Assembly: GCA_035624785.1 (NCBI GenBank)
Contig: DASPQV010000051.1
Coordinates: forward strand, 1-64,000
DNA: 64,000 nt
Reading direction: 5' to 3'
Source of the DNA: JAJZNI01 sp035624785
GTDB taxonomy: Bacteria; Chloroflexota; Dormibacteria; Aeolococcales; Aeolococcaceae
Positions 1 to 8,209 of this stretch are shown here, piece by piece (the first letter of the stretch is position 1; each line of letters starts with the position of its first letter). A program made the position numbers and the translations under genes. The notes under the pieces are model-generated. The model did not search any database. It was not told the origin of the DNA and saw only the letters and a program-made list of their open reading frames with translations.

Positions 1-414
1 TTCGGATTTGTGCTCGGATTCGTGACGGGCGACGGCGCCGACGATCCGGGCCGACAGCCGGCCGTTTGAGGTCGTCAGGTCGTAATCCCCACCCTGGACA
101 ACCGCGACCGCGACCTTATGGTGCTCAACTAGGTCGATGAACCGCTCTAGCTCCTTCGGCGAGCGGTGCAGCCGGTCGTTATGCCAGGCGAGGACGGCCT
201 CGACCCGTCCGCCCTCGATCGCCCCCAAGAGCGCCTCATACTGCGGGCGGACCTTGCCCGAAAAGGCCGAAATGTCGTTATCGATGAAGGTCGCGACTAC
301 GTCCCACCCGCGGCGGGTGGCAAGCTCCCGGCACTCGGCGGCCTGGCGGTCAACCCCGAGGCCGGCGCCAGCCCGATCCCGGCTGATCCTGGCGTATATG
401 GCGGCTCGGGTCAT
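1..414 (-). CDS. Serine recombinase/integrase, N-terminal part (runs off left edge)
   Basis: The 138 visible residues form the resolvase/invertase catalytic domain of a serine recombinase. The N-terminus has the YARIS motif with the nucleophile Ser11. A conserved DRLHRS segment lies near residue 85, followed by the helix-rich region with GRLSARIVGAVARHE. The start is ATG at 414, with GGAGGA about 9 nt upstream. The DNA-binding C-terminus is outside the window, so it cannot be told whether this is a large phage-type integrase or a transposon resolvase. It lies 40 bp downstream of a truncated ssb gene at the end of a conjugation-like gene set, which suggests the edge of an integrated element. 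The family call is firm; the element type is inference. Confidence 0.88.
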   Translation of the reverse strand, partial: MTRAAIYARISRDRAGAGLGVDRQAAECRELATRRGWDVVATFIDNDISAFSGKVRPQYEALLGAIEGGRVEAVLAWHNDRLHRSPKELERFIDLVEHHKVAVAVVQGGDYDLTTSNGRLSARIVGAVARHESEHKSE

Positions 415-454
415 GGCGGACGGTCCTCCGGCGGCTTGCCTTAGACCGCCAAGT

Positions 455-631
455 CTACCATGAACCGAAGGCGATCACCGAGTGGTACTCGGTCTCCTCC
501 TGCCGGTTTCCCGCCGCGTCTCTCCATCCGCTGTTGGTGGCAAGGCGTATGCGGGTCATCGGCTTGCCGCTGGATGGCAGGCTCTCCGCGTCCTTGGTCA
601 GGTTGCCGATCAGGATCACCCGGTTGATCAT
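455..631 (-). CDS. ssb: Truncated single-stranded DNA-binding protein (58 aa)
   Basis: The protein begins with the typical SSB N-terminus (MINRVILIGNLTKDAE) and continues through the OB-fold strands (RLATN, TEYHSVIAFG). It then stops at TAG after 58 residues, where a complete SSB continues for another 50 to 120. AAGGAG sits 6 nt before the ATG. The downstream sequence has no frame that resumes SSB homology. The next gene, 40 bp away, is a serine recombinase, so the break may mark an insertion or deletion junction. SSB is common on conjugative elements, where it protects transferred single strands. This copy lacks the dimer-forming second half of the OB fold and the acidic tail, so it is probably not functional. 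The start overlaps the upstream micro-ORF stop (ATGA). Confidence 0.72.
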   Translation of the reverse strand: MINRVILIGNLTKDAESLPSSGKPMTRIRLATNSGWRDAAGNRQEETEYHSVIAFGSW

Positions 632-759
632 GTTCGCTCCTTCTGTCGTGCCCTTTTGTCCTTCCGGTTGTGAGGGGTGCTCCCCCTCCGGCTGGCCGTT
701 CCGATGCCGCACTGCGCCACGGGGTCCTCGTCGATGCAGCGTCTGCAGTCACAGCTCAC
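628..759 (-). CDS. 43-aa Cys-rich micro-protein between M23 peptidase and ssb
   Basis: This short frame starts at GTG overlapping the M23 stop codon (GTGA) and ends at TGA overlapping the ssb start (ATGA). Four-base overlaps on both sides are the coupling signature seen throughout this window and support it as a real gene. The N-terminus carries Cys3, Cys5, Cys8 and Cys17 (pattern C-x-C-x2-C-x8-C), which could bind a zinc ion. The C-terminal half is strongly basic (Lys/Arg rich). No family is recognised. A small zinc-binding nucleic-acid protein of the mobile element is a reasonable guess, but function is unknown. Confidence 0.55.
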   Translation of the reverse strand: MSCDCRRCIDEDPVAQCGIGTASRRGSTPHNRKDKRARQKERT

Positions 760-1259
760 GGCAAGTGCACGAAGAGCTGAGGGTCCTGGGCGACGCCGTC
801 GATGCGGATCTCGAAATGCAGATGAGGACCCGTCGAGTTGCCCGTCGAGCCGACCAGCCCAATCCTCTGGCCGGCGCTCACCGGTTCTCCGTTGTGGACC
901 GAGACGGCCTCCAGGTGGGCGTAGAGGCTGGTGAGGCCACTGCCGTGGTCGATGACCACGTGCAGCCCATAGCCGGTCCGGTCGTCGATCACCTGGCAGG
1001 AGCCCGCCAGGGTGGCGTGGACCGGGGTGCCCGCGGCCACGGCAAGGTCGATACCGGAGTGAAAGTGGCCGCCCGGGCAGCTGGGATCGACCGGCTCGGC
1101 GGCGAAGGACGTGCAGCCGAAGGGCTGGCTGATGGTGGCGCCGTTCACTGGCTTGACGAAGGGCTGAGAGCTGAGCGCGCCGACCTCAGCTCCGCCGAGG
1201 AGGCTGAGCCCGGCCACCGCCGCCGCGGTGAGGATCGCGGCGCTCCTGACGGCGCTCAC
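756..1259 (-). CDS. Secreted M23-family metallopeptidase (LytM-like)
   Basis: The protein has 167 aa with an N-terminal hydrophobic segment (about residues 5-28) that serves as signal peptide or anchor. The M23 domain shows zinc motif 1 as HSGID (H-x3-D) and motif 2 as HLHFE (H-x-H) near the C-terminus. These enzymes cut peptide bridges in peptidoglycan. In conjugative systems they open the wall for the secretion channel. The start is GTG overlapping the stop of the TrbL-like gene by 4 bp, which fits translation from one mRNA with the transfer genes. An ATG or GTG further upstream in this frame would run antisense-free through the TrbL gene and is rejected. Confidence 0.82.
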   Translation of the reverse strand: MSAVRSAAILTAAAVAGLSLLGGAEVGALSSQPFVKPVNGATISQPFGCTSFAAEPVDPSCPGGHFHSGIDLAVAAGTPVHATLAGSCQVIDDRTGYGLHVVIDHGSGLTSLYAHLEAVSVHNGEPVSAGQRIGLVGSTGNSTGPHLHFEIRIDGVAQDPQLFVHLP

Positions 1260-2158
1260 AGCTCCCGGTCCATCGCCGGCAGGTGGATGCGCCGGGCGCT
1301 GAGGACGGCACCGCGCGTCAGCGCCGCCACCGACCCGTTCGGCTCGGTGGCCGCGGCGAGGAAGCCCGGCACCTTGAGGGCCACCCACAGGGTGGCCAGC
1401 GCGTAGATCTCCGCCGCCAGGCCGCTCCCCGCTGACAGCCCGGTGGCGGTGGCGACGCTGAGCACCGCGAGCTGGCCAGCCTGCATGAAGACGGCCACCA
1501 CCCAGATCCGGCTCCAGGCGCGGGCAAAGCCGCGGGTCACGGGCAGGATCGATGCCAGCGCCGCCAGGGGCGCGACCGCGATCAGCACCTGCAGCACCGC
1601 CATCCGGATGACATAGGCGAACCCCAGCAGCGCCACCGCGACCACGAGGGCGAGCAGGACGATCACCTCGAAGAGGTCGCCGGCCAGGCTCGAGCTTTGC
1701 AGCGCCGAGGAGGAGAGCGGGCCCGTCCACGGCAATCCCCCTCCTCCGAGCCCAGTGGTGAAGTTGCAGAGCGCGTTGTTGAGATCGACGGTCATCTGCA
1801 GCAGCGTCAGCGAGAGGTGGATCAGCACCACGGCCATGAGCACCCGCGGCAGCGCCGCCCTCAGGTCGTGCTGTGACGCGATGCTCCGGCCGCTGAAGCC
1901 GCGCACCGCCAGGCCGATCACGACCAGCACCAGCAGGGTGTCACCGGCGAGGCAGAAGCCATGGTTGAGGCCGGCGAGCGTCGCGTTCCCGGTGAGCGGC
2001 GCACCGAGGTGGGAGGGATCGGTGGTGCTGAGCAGGTAGCCGTCGAGCAGGCTCTGGACATCCTGGCTGCCGCTCTTGGCGAGCTGGTCGAGCAGCTGGG
2101 TGATCAGCCCGGCCAGGCCGGTGGGCGCAGCTCCGAGGATCAGCAGGGCCACGACCAC
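1256..2158 (-). CDS. TrbL/VirB6-like polytopic membrane protein
   Basis: The 300-aa protein has about six to seven predicted transmembrane helices. They are the N-terminus, around residues 60-80, 95-115, 155-185, 190-210 and 220-260, with a charged C-terminus. The helix pattern and glycine-rich loops resemble the inner-membrane channel protein of type IV secretion systems (TrbL/VirB6). The start is GTG 3 nt after the stop of the preceding pilin-like gene. Downstream it overlaps the M23 peptidase. Family assignment rests on topology and neighbours rather than a diagnostic motif, so it is tentative. Confidence 0.62.
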   Translation of the reverse strand: MVVALLILGAAPTGLAGLITQLLDQLAKSGSQDVQSLLDGYLLSTTDPSHLGAPLTGNATLAGLNHGFCLAGDTLLVLVVIGLAVRGFSGRSIASQHDLRAALPRVLMAVVLIHLSLTLLQMTVDLNNALCNFTTGLGGGGLPWTGPLSSSALQSSSLAGDLFEVIVLLALVVAVALLGFAYVIRMAVLQVLIAVAPLAALASILPVTRGFARAWSRIWVVAVFMQAGQLAVLSVATATGLSAGSGLAAEIYALATLWVALKVPGFLAAATEPNGSVAALTRGAVLSARRIHLPAMDREL

Positions 2159-2161
2159 GCC

Positions 2162-2401
2162 TCAATGCATGCCGCTCGGGATGGTGGCGATGAGCGCGTG
2201 GGTCAGCGTTCCTGCCAGCTCCGCACCTACCGTCCCCACCACGATCCGGCCGATCCAGCGCTTCGCCTCGTAGGCGCCACGGGGATCGGCGGCCACGATC
2301 CGGTAGACGAAGGCGACCAGGAGGGCCAGGGCGCCGACGCTTCCGACGATCCCCTGGGCCAGCGTCACCCAGCTGTTGACGAGGGCGGTCAGCGAGTCCA
2401 T
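2162..2401 (-). CDS. Small two-helix membrane protein, VirB2/TrbC pilin-like
   Basis: The protein has 79 aa with two hydrophobic segments (about residues 15-35 and 48-72) separated by a short basic loop (YEAKRWIGR). Size, topology and position directly ahead of a TrbL/VirB6-like gene suit a conjugative pilin or other small channel subunit. The start is ATG with a GGGAGG-type ribosome site upstream. It is the first gene of a five-gene minus-strand set (this gene, TrbL-like, M23, Cys micro-protein, ssb). No ATPase, coupling protein or relaxase is inside the window, so a transfer function cannot be confirmed. Confidence 0.55.
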   Translation of the reverse strand: MDSLTALVNSWVTLAQGIVGSVGALALLVAFVYRIVAADPRGAYEAKRWIGRIVVGTVGAELAGTLTHALIATIPSGMH

Positions 2402-2741
2402 CGGAGGGGGCCTCCCAAGTTCGCGTGGTGGGATGGCCGCCCCTCCGGCCGCCGGCCCCGCGCGGGCCCGGCATCCGGGATGCTACACAGGTGTGTAGTA
2501 GCGCGTCAACCTACGGGAAGCGGCATCGGGATCACGGGGCGCGGCCCTCGGGGGTCGCGATACCCCAGGTGTCCCGCTCCTGCCCGAGCTCGGGCCCCAC
2601 CTGCCCCACCTGCCCCACCCTGCCCCACCCCTGAGTTCTGGCCAGAGAATTCCACAACCACTAGGAGGAGGCGAGGTATCCCCCCGGGCGGACGAACCCG
2701 GCGGCGCTCCATCCGCCCAAGCGCCGCCGCAGCCCGACGCG
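2402..2741. other. Non-coding 340-bp stretch between pilin-like gene and J-protein gene
   Basis: No plausible gene is seen. Besides the promoter/operator at 2480-2509 it holds three near-tandem copies of CTGCCCCAC (2601-2609, 2610-2618, 2620-2628) preceded by a degenerate copy. This stretch may contain the boundary between the mobile element and the chromosome, but no att-type duplication could be identified inside the window. Confidence 0.5.
2480..2509 (-). promoter_or_regulatory. Promoter with embedded palindromic operator for the transfer-like operon
   Basis: On the minus strand, TTGACG (2509-2504) and TAGCAT (2485-2480) are separated by 18 nt. Inside lies the perfect 7-bp inverted repeat CTACACAGGTGTGTAG (2483-2498). 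A repressor bound here would cover the -10 box and spacer. The predicted transcript begins about 70 nt before the pilin-like ATG at 2401. The match to a sigma-70 promoter is visible; the repressor is inferred. Confidence 0.5.
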
Positions 2742-3734
2742 TCAGCGGGGCTTGAAGGCTGCGGCCGCCTCTCGCTGCTCGGAGGTGAGGGGAAGCGGCA
2801 GCCGGACTTCCAGCTCGGCGATCAGGTCGCCCAGGCCCTCGCCCCGCAGCCGGGGCATGCCCAGGCCCCGAAGCCGGAGGTGGGCGCCGTTCTGGGTCTC
2901 GGCGGGCACCGAGAGCGAGACCCGCTTTCCCGCCGGGGTGGGGACCTCGACGCTGCCGCCGAGGAGAGCCACGTGGAGCGGGACGGGCACCGTGACCTGG
3001 AGGTTGTCGCCCTCGCGGGTGAAGGTGTGGTGCGGGCGGATCCTGACCCGCACCAGCAGGTCGCCGGCGGCGCCCCCGGCTGATCCGCCGCTCCCCTGGC
3101 CGGCGGCGCGAACCCGCGCCCCATCCTGGATGCCGGCGGGGATCCGGACCTCCACCCGCCGGGTCCCTGACGGCCCGGTCAGCTCGAGGGTGCGGACGGT
3201 GCCCCGGAAGGCCTCCTCCAGGCTGATCTCGGCCTCGCCCTCCACGTCCTGGCCGCGCTGGGGGCCAGGGGTGGGGATCTCGGTCACCCGCCCGCGGCCA
3301 CGCCCGGGGCTGGTGGCGGCAGCCCGGAAGGCCGCCTCGCCGCGGCCGAATATGTCGTGGAAGAAGTCGGAGAACGGATTGGTGGTGGTCCCGAAGAGCT
3401 GCTCCATCTCCTCGGGGCTGACCGTCCGGTACTCGACCTGCGGCCCCGCACTGCGGTTGAAGGGGTTTGCTCCCGGGCGCCCGGCGCGTTGCCAGGCCTC
3501 GTACTCGCGGGTCTGCGCGCCCAGCTCGTCGTACTGCTTGCGCTTCTGGGGATCGCCGAGCACCTCGTAGGCCTCGGTGACCTCCTTGAAGCGCGCCTCC
3601 GCGGTCTTGCTCCCCTTGTTGACGTCGGGGTGGTACTGCCGGGCCAGCTTCCGGAAGGCGGACTTGATCTCTTTCTCCGTCGCCGTGTGGGGGACGCCGA
3701 GGGTCGCGTAGTAGTCCTTGAAGGTGGTCGGCAT
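2742..3734 (-). CDS. cbpA: CbpA/DnaJ-type J-domain co-chaperone
   Basis: The 330-aa protein starts with a J domain (residues 5-70: DYYATLGV, then the HPD tripeptide) that stimulates Hsp70 (DnaK) ATPase. A Gly-rich/linker part (about 75-150) follows, then the two beta-barrel client-binding domains (about 155-325, with VRIPAGIQDG and VPAETQNG). The zinc-finger domain with CxxCxGxG repeats is absent, which places it with CbpA/type II J-proteins rather than DnaJ. The ATG lies 7 nt downstream of a CACACT -10-like box, so its mRNA may be leaderless. It is divergent from the 2-oxoglutarate dehydrogenase gene. Confidence 0.88.
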   Translation of the reverse strand: MPTTFKDYYATLGVPHTATEKEIKSAFRKLARQYHPDVNKGSKTAEARFKEVTEAYEVLGDPQKRKQYDELGAQTREYEAWQRAGRPGANPFNRSAGPQVEYRTVSPEEMEQLFGTTTNPFSDFFHDIFGRGEAAFRAAATSPGRGRGRVTEIPTPGPQRGQDVEGEAEISLEEAFRGTVRTLELTGPSGTRRVEVRIPAGIQDGARVRAAGQGSGGSAGGAAGDLLVRVRIRPHHTFTREGDNLQVTVPVPLHVALLGGSVEVPTPAGKRVSLSVPAETQNGAHLRLRGLGMPRLRGEGLGDLIAELEVRLPLPLTSEQREAAAAFKPR

Positions 3735-3922
3735 ATCGCGAAGTGTGCGGCCTGGCCACGGGAGGCGTGGCCCACAAGCTAGCTACCTCACCGTCTCCGG
3801 CTCGAAACCCTCGGGCAGCTGCACAGCTTCGCGGCTCGCCGCCCAGGTGCGAGGATAGGCGGAGTGAGTTGGGCCGCTCCCTGCGGCCCCTCCTGAGAGC
3901 CAATCGTCATGCAGCGTGATCC

Positions 3923-6900
3923 GTGCCTGAGCTCGTCGACCTGACCCTGCCAGCCATGGGGGAGTCGGTGACCGAGGGGACTGTCGTCCACTGGGTCAAG
4001 GGGGTCGGCGACCCGGTGGTGAGCGGCGAGACCCTGGTCGAGGTCACCACCGACAAGGTCGACATCGAGGTGCCCGCCCCGACTGACGGCATGCTCACCG
4101 AGGTCACCGCCGAGGAGGGGGTCACCGTCCCGGTGGGCGGGGTCCTGGCCCGTATCTCGGTCGAGCCGCCACCGTCAGGCCCCTCATCGGAGCGCGAGAA
4201 GGGCGAAGCCGCTGAGCCGCTGGCCGCGCCCCCCGAGCATGGCCCGGTGCCGTCCGCGCGGGATCGCTCGGCTCCAGCTCCGCACGCGCCGGATCGCCCG
4301 GCACCGGTGCCCCCCTCGCAGGACGGTCCGCATGCGGCCGCGGCGGTCGCCGCCACCCCCCTGGCCCGGCGCCGCGCGGCGCTGGCCGGCGGGGACATCG
4401 GCACCCTCCGGGGGACCGGTCCCGACGGCCTGATCCGCGGCGACGACGTCACCGCGACCGCAGTGGGCCCAGCCGCGTCCGCACGCCCCGGCCCAGGCGT
4501 CACCCCGACCTCGATCGCGGCCAGCCCCGCCCGGCCCGCTGCCCCCACGGTGGACGCCCCGGCCACGCCGGGACCCGCCGCCGTAGCCCCGGTCCCACTC
4601 CGCGGTCCCCAGGCGGCGCTCGTCGAAGCCATGGAGCGGAGCCGCGAGATCCCCACCGCGACCTCGATCCGCACCCTCCCCGCGGCCGTCCTGGAGGCGC
4701 GGCGGCGCGAGCTCAACGCGGCCCTGGAGGGGGCCGGAAAGGGGATCAAGGTCTCCTTCACCCACCTGATCGGCCACGCGCTGGCCAGGGCGGCCGAGGA
4801 GATGCCGGGGATGCGGGCCCACTTCGCCCGCGACCAGGGCGGCCGTCCGCTCCGGGTGCCCGGCCCCGTGAACCTCGGCCTGGCGGTGGACACCCGGCGC
4901 CCCGACGGCACCCGCTTCCTGGTGGTGCCCGTCCTCCGCGAAGCCGGGGCCCGGGACTTCGCCAGCTTCCGGACCGAATACGAACGCCTGGTGGAGCTGG
5001 CCAGGACCAATTCCCTCTCAGCCGACGACCTGGCCGGCGCCACCCTCACCCTCACCAACCCCGGGGGGATCGGCACCATGGCCTCGATCCCCCGGCTCAT
5101 GCCCGGCCAGGGCTGCATCGTGGCGGTTGGCGCCATCGGCCACCCACCCGAGTACCGGGCTCTCCCCGAGGCCCGGCTCCGCGAGCTCGGCGTGGGCAAG
5201 GTCTTCACCATGACCTCCACCTACGACCACCGGGTGATCCAGGGGGCCGAGTCCGGCGAGCTCCTGGGCCGGATCGAAGCCCTGCTGGGCGGGACCGGCG
5301 GCTTCTACGAGGCGGCGTTCGAGAGCCTGGGCGTCGCTCTTCCGAGCCTGGGGGGTGGGCCGGCGCGGCCCCCGGGCGGTGGCGGCCCGGCGGGGCCGGC
5401 CGCCAGTCCCGCGCCTGCCCCCAGCGCCGATGGGGCCGCCGTCGCCGAGCCGCCTCCGCTCGCGACCCCTCCGGTCACCGCCGGCGCCATGGACCGGACC
5501 CTGCTGGCGGCGATGCAGGCGGCGACCTCCCTGGTCAAGGCCTTCCGCACCCACGGCCACCTGGGGGCCGAGCTCGACCCCCTGGGGATGCCCGCGCCCG
5601 GCGACCCCGCCATGGAGCCGGAGACCTATCGCCTCACCCCCGAGCTGATGGAGCGGATCCCCGCCGACCTGCTCCGGGTCTACGTGCCCGGCGAGACCCT
5701 GGCCCAGGTGCTGCCCAACCTCCGCGCCACCTACTGCGGCACCCTGGCCTACGAGATCGAGCACATCTCGAGCCACGAGCAGCGCCTCTGGCTCCGCGAG
5801 GCGATCGAATCCGGCGACTTCCACACGCCCCTCTCCTCCCAGGAGAAGCTGCGCCTGCTCTGGCGGCTCACCAAGGTGGACGCCATGGAGCGCTACTTCC
5901 GGCGCACCTTCATCGGGCAGAAGACCTTCAGTGGCGAGGGCGCCGACATGCTGGTGCCCATGCTCGAGAAGCTGCTCGACCTCACCGCCCTGGACGGCAC
6001 CTCGCAGGTGGTGATGGGGATGGCCCATCGCGGCCGGCTGGCGGTGATCGCCCATGTCGTCAACCGCCCCTACGAGGACCTGCTCCGCGCCTTCGAGAAG
6101 GGTGAGCTGCGGGTCGACGACCCCACCGGCGACGTCAAGTACCACCTCGGCGCCACCGGCACCTACGTCTCCGAGCACGAGAAGCGGATCGAGGTCCGGC
6201 TGCTCTCCAATCCGTCTCACCTCGAGGCGGTCAACGGGGCGGTGGAGGGGTGGGCCAGAGCGCTGCAGTCGACGCGCGATGGAGCGGAGCCGGAGTGGGA
6301 CCAGCGCAGGGTGCTGCCCATCCTGATCCACGGCGACGCGGCGTTCAGCGGGCAGGGCGCGGTCCAGGAGGTACTGAACCTGCAATCCCTGCCCGGCTAC
6401 TCCACGGGCGGGACCGTCCACGTGATCGTCGACAACCAGCTGGGGTTCACCACCGACCCCGCCGACGCCCGCTCGACCCGCTACGCCTCCGACCTGGCCA
6501 AGGGGTTCGACATCCCGATAGTCCACGTCAACGCCGACGATCCCGAGGCCTGCGTCAGCGCAGCGCGGCTGGCCCACGCCTACCGCCAGGCCTTCCACCG
6601 GGACGTCCTGATCAACCTGGTCGGCTACCGCCGCTTCGGCCACAACGAGACCGACGAGCCCAGCTACACCCAGCCGGTGATGTACCGGCGGATCAAGGAC
6701 CATCCCACGGTCCGCGAGCTCTTTGTCCGCCGTCTCGTCGACGAGGGGCTGCTCACCGAGGATGAGGCCAGGCGCCAGTCAGACGAGGTCTTCGCCCGGA
6801 TCACCGACGCCCATCATCGGGTCAAAGGGCGCCTCACCACCCTCACCGACTCCCATTCGCCGGCCCCGCACGAGGAGCCGGCAGCCAAGGCGGCGGTCGC

Positions 6901-8209
6901 CACCGCGGTCCCGGAGGCGACCCTGCGCGCTCTCAACGACGGGCTCTTCCGGGTCCCCCAGGGCTTCACCGTCAACCCCAAGCTGGCCCGCCAGCTGGAG
7001 CGGCGGCGGGCCTCGCTGGGCGGCGGTGGGATCGACTGGGGCCACGCCGAGGCGCTGGCGCTGGGATCACTGCTCCTGGAGGGGGTCCCGGTCCGCCTCA
7101 CCGGCCAGGACACCGAGCGCGGCACGTTCAGCCACCGTCACATGCTTCTCCACGACGATCGGAGCGGCGCGGTGTGGGCGCCGATCCAGCACCTGGATGG
7201 CGCCCGAGCCACTCTGGAGGTCCACAACAGCCCGCTCAGTGAGGTGGGCTGCCTGGGCTTCGAGTACGGGTACAGCGCCGCCGATCCCCGCTGCCTGGTG
7301 CTCTGGGAGGCTCAGTTCGGCGACTTCGCCAACAGCGCCCAGACTGTCGTCGACCAGTTCATCGTCGCCGGGGAGGCCAAGTGGGGCCAGAGCTCGCGGC
7401 TGGTGCTGCTGCTCCCCCACGGCTACGAGGGCCAGGGCCCGGAGCACTCCAGCGCCCGCCCGGAGCGTTTCCTCCAGCTCGCGGCCGGGCACAACATCAG
7501 GGTCGCCGACTGCTCGACGTCAGCCCAGTACTTCCATCTCCTGCGCGACCAGGCGCTCTCCCCCGAGGCGCGGCCGCTGGTGCTCATGACCCCCAAGTCC
7601 CTGCTCCGCGCCCCTGAGACAGGCTCTCATCTCGACGACCTCACCGCGGGCGGCTTCCGGCCGGTGATCGAGGACCCGCGGATGTCCCGCCAGCGGGAGC
7701 GGGTCCGGGTGCTCCTGCTCTGCACCGGCAAGGTGTACTGGGAGCTGCAGGGCCACGAGCTCCGCGAGCATGCCGCTGACCTCGCCATCGGCCGCGTCGA
7801 CCTCCTCCACCCCCTCCCCCTCGACGAGGTGGTGGCCATGATCAGGAGCTACCCCAACCTGGAGCGGCTCTTCTGGGTCCAGGAGGAGCCCGAGAACATG
7901 GGACCCTGGTCCCACCTCCAGCGCCGCATCGGCAAGAGCCGGCCCTACGCGGTGAGCTGGGAGTACATCGGGCGGCCGGGGCGGGCCAGCCCGTCGGAGG
8001 GATACCACGGTTCCCACGCCATCGAGCAGGAGAAGGTGCTGCGCGAAGCGCTGATGACCTCGCCGGCGGTCCAGGAGTTCGTCGCGGGATCACGCCTGCA
8101 TCTCCGCAGGGACGAGGGCGACGGCAAGGCCGAGGCTGAGGTCGGCGGCCGGCCCGCCGCCGGGGCGGTCCGCGGGTCCGCATCCGGATCCCGCTCGGGG
8201 CAGCGATGA
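3923..8209 (+). CDS. kgd: Multifunctional 2-oxoglutarate dehydrogenase (E2-E1 fusion with lipoyl domain)
   Basis: This 1428-aa fusion catalyses oxidative decarboxylation of 2-oxoglutarate and succinyl transfer to CoA in the TCA cycle. Domain order: lipoyl domain (1-80, lipoyl-Lys45 in TTDKVDIE), Pro/Ala linker, E3-binding domain (about 140-175, ATPLARRR...LIRGDDV), E2 acyltransferase domain (about 220-460, YDHRVIQG with catalytic His near 436), second linker, then the thiamine-diphosphate E1 part (about 520-1410, including MAHRGRLAV, FSGQGAVQE, YRRFGHNE). Actinobacterial Kgd is about 1230 aa and usually lacks the lipoyl and E3-binding domains, so this version is longer. The start is GTG; no strong ribosome site is visible and no in-frame upstream start exists. 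The stop overlaps the E3 gene (ATGA). Confidence 0.93.
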   Translation: MPELVDLTLPAMGESVTEGTVVHWVKGVGDPVVSGETLVEVTTDKVDIEVPAPTDGMLTEVTAEEGVTVPVGGVLARISVEPPPSGPSSEREKGEAAEPLAAPPEHGPVPSARDRSAPAPHAPDRPAPVPPSQDGPHAAAAVAATPLARRRAALAGGDIGTLRGTGPDGLIRGDDVTATAVGPAASARPGPGVTPTSIAASPARPAAPTVDAPATPGPAAVAPVPLRGPQAALVEAMERSREIPTATSIRTLPAAVLEARRRELNAALEGAGKGIKVSFTHLIGHALARAAEEMPGMRAHFARDQGGRPLRVPGPVNLGLAVDTRRPDGTRFLVVPVLREAGARDFASFRTEYERLVELARTNSLSADDLAGATLTLTNPGGIGTMASIPRLMPGQGCIVAVGAIGHPPEYRALPEARLRELGVGKVFTMTSTYDHRVIQGAESGELLGRIEALLGGTGGFYEAAFESLGVALPSLGGGPARPPGGGGPAGPAASPAPAPSADGAAVAEPPPLATPPVTAGAMDRTLLAAMQAATSLVKAFRTHGHLGAELDPLGMPAPGDPAMEPETYRLTPELMERIPADLLRVYVPGETLAQVLPNLRATYCGTLAYEIEHISSHEQRLWLREAIESGDFHTPLSSQEKLRLLWRLTKVDAMERYFRRTFIGQKTFSGEGADMLVPMLEKLLDLTALDGTSQVVMGMAHRGRLAVIAHVVNRPYEDLLRAFEKGELRVDDPTGDVKYHLGATGTYVSEHEKRIEVRLLSNPSHLEAVNGAVEGWARALQSTRDGAEPEWDQRRVLPILIHGDAAFSGQGAVQEVLNLQSLPGYSTGGTVHVIVDNQLGFTTDPADARSTRYASDLAKGFDIPIVHVNADDPEACVSAARLAHAYRQAFHRDVLINLVGYRRFGHNETDEPSYTQPVMYRRIKDHPTVRELFVRRLVDEGLLTEDEARRQSDEVFARITDAHHRVKGRLTTLTDSHSPAPHEEPAAKAAVATAVPEATLRALNDGLFRVPQGFTVNPKLARQLERRRASLGGGGIDWGHAEALALGSLLLEGVPVRLTGQDTERGTFSHRHMLLHDDRSGAVWAPIQHLDGARATLEVHNSPLSEVGCLGFEYGYSAADPRCLVLWEAQFGDFANSAQTVVDQFIVAGEAKWGQSSRLVLLLPHGYEGQGPEHSSARPERFLQLAAGHNIRVADCSTSAQYFHLLRDQALSPEARPLVLMTPKSLLRAPETGSHLDDLTAGGFRPVIEDPRMSRQRERVRVLLLCTGKVYWELQGHELREHAADLAIGRVDLLHPLPLDEVVAMIRSYPNLERLFWVQEEPENMGPWSHLQRRIGKSRPYAVSWEYIGRPGRASPSEGYHGSHAIEQEKVLREALMTSPAVQEFVAGSRLHLRRDEGDGKAEAEVGGRPAAGAVRGSASGSRSGQR

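Noticed and set aside
5018..6703. 561-codon minus-strand frame inside kgd (and a similar 519-codon one at 7945-9504)
   Set aside because: Both are antisense to strongly conserved enzyme sequence and have shadow-type composition.
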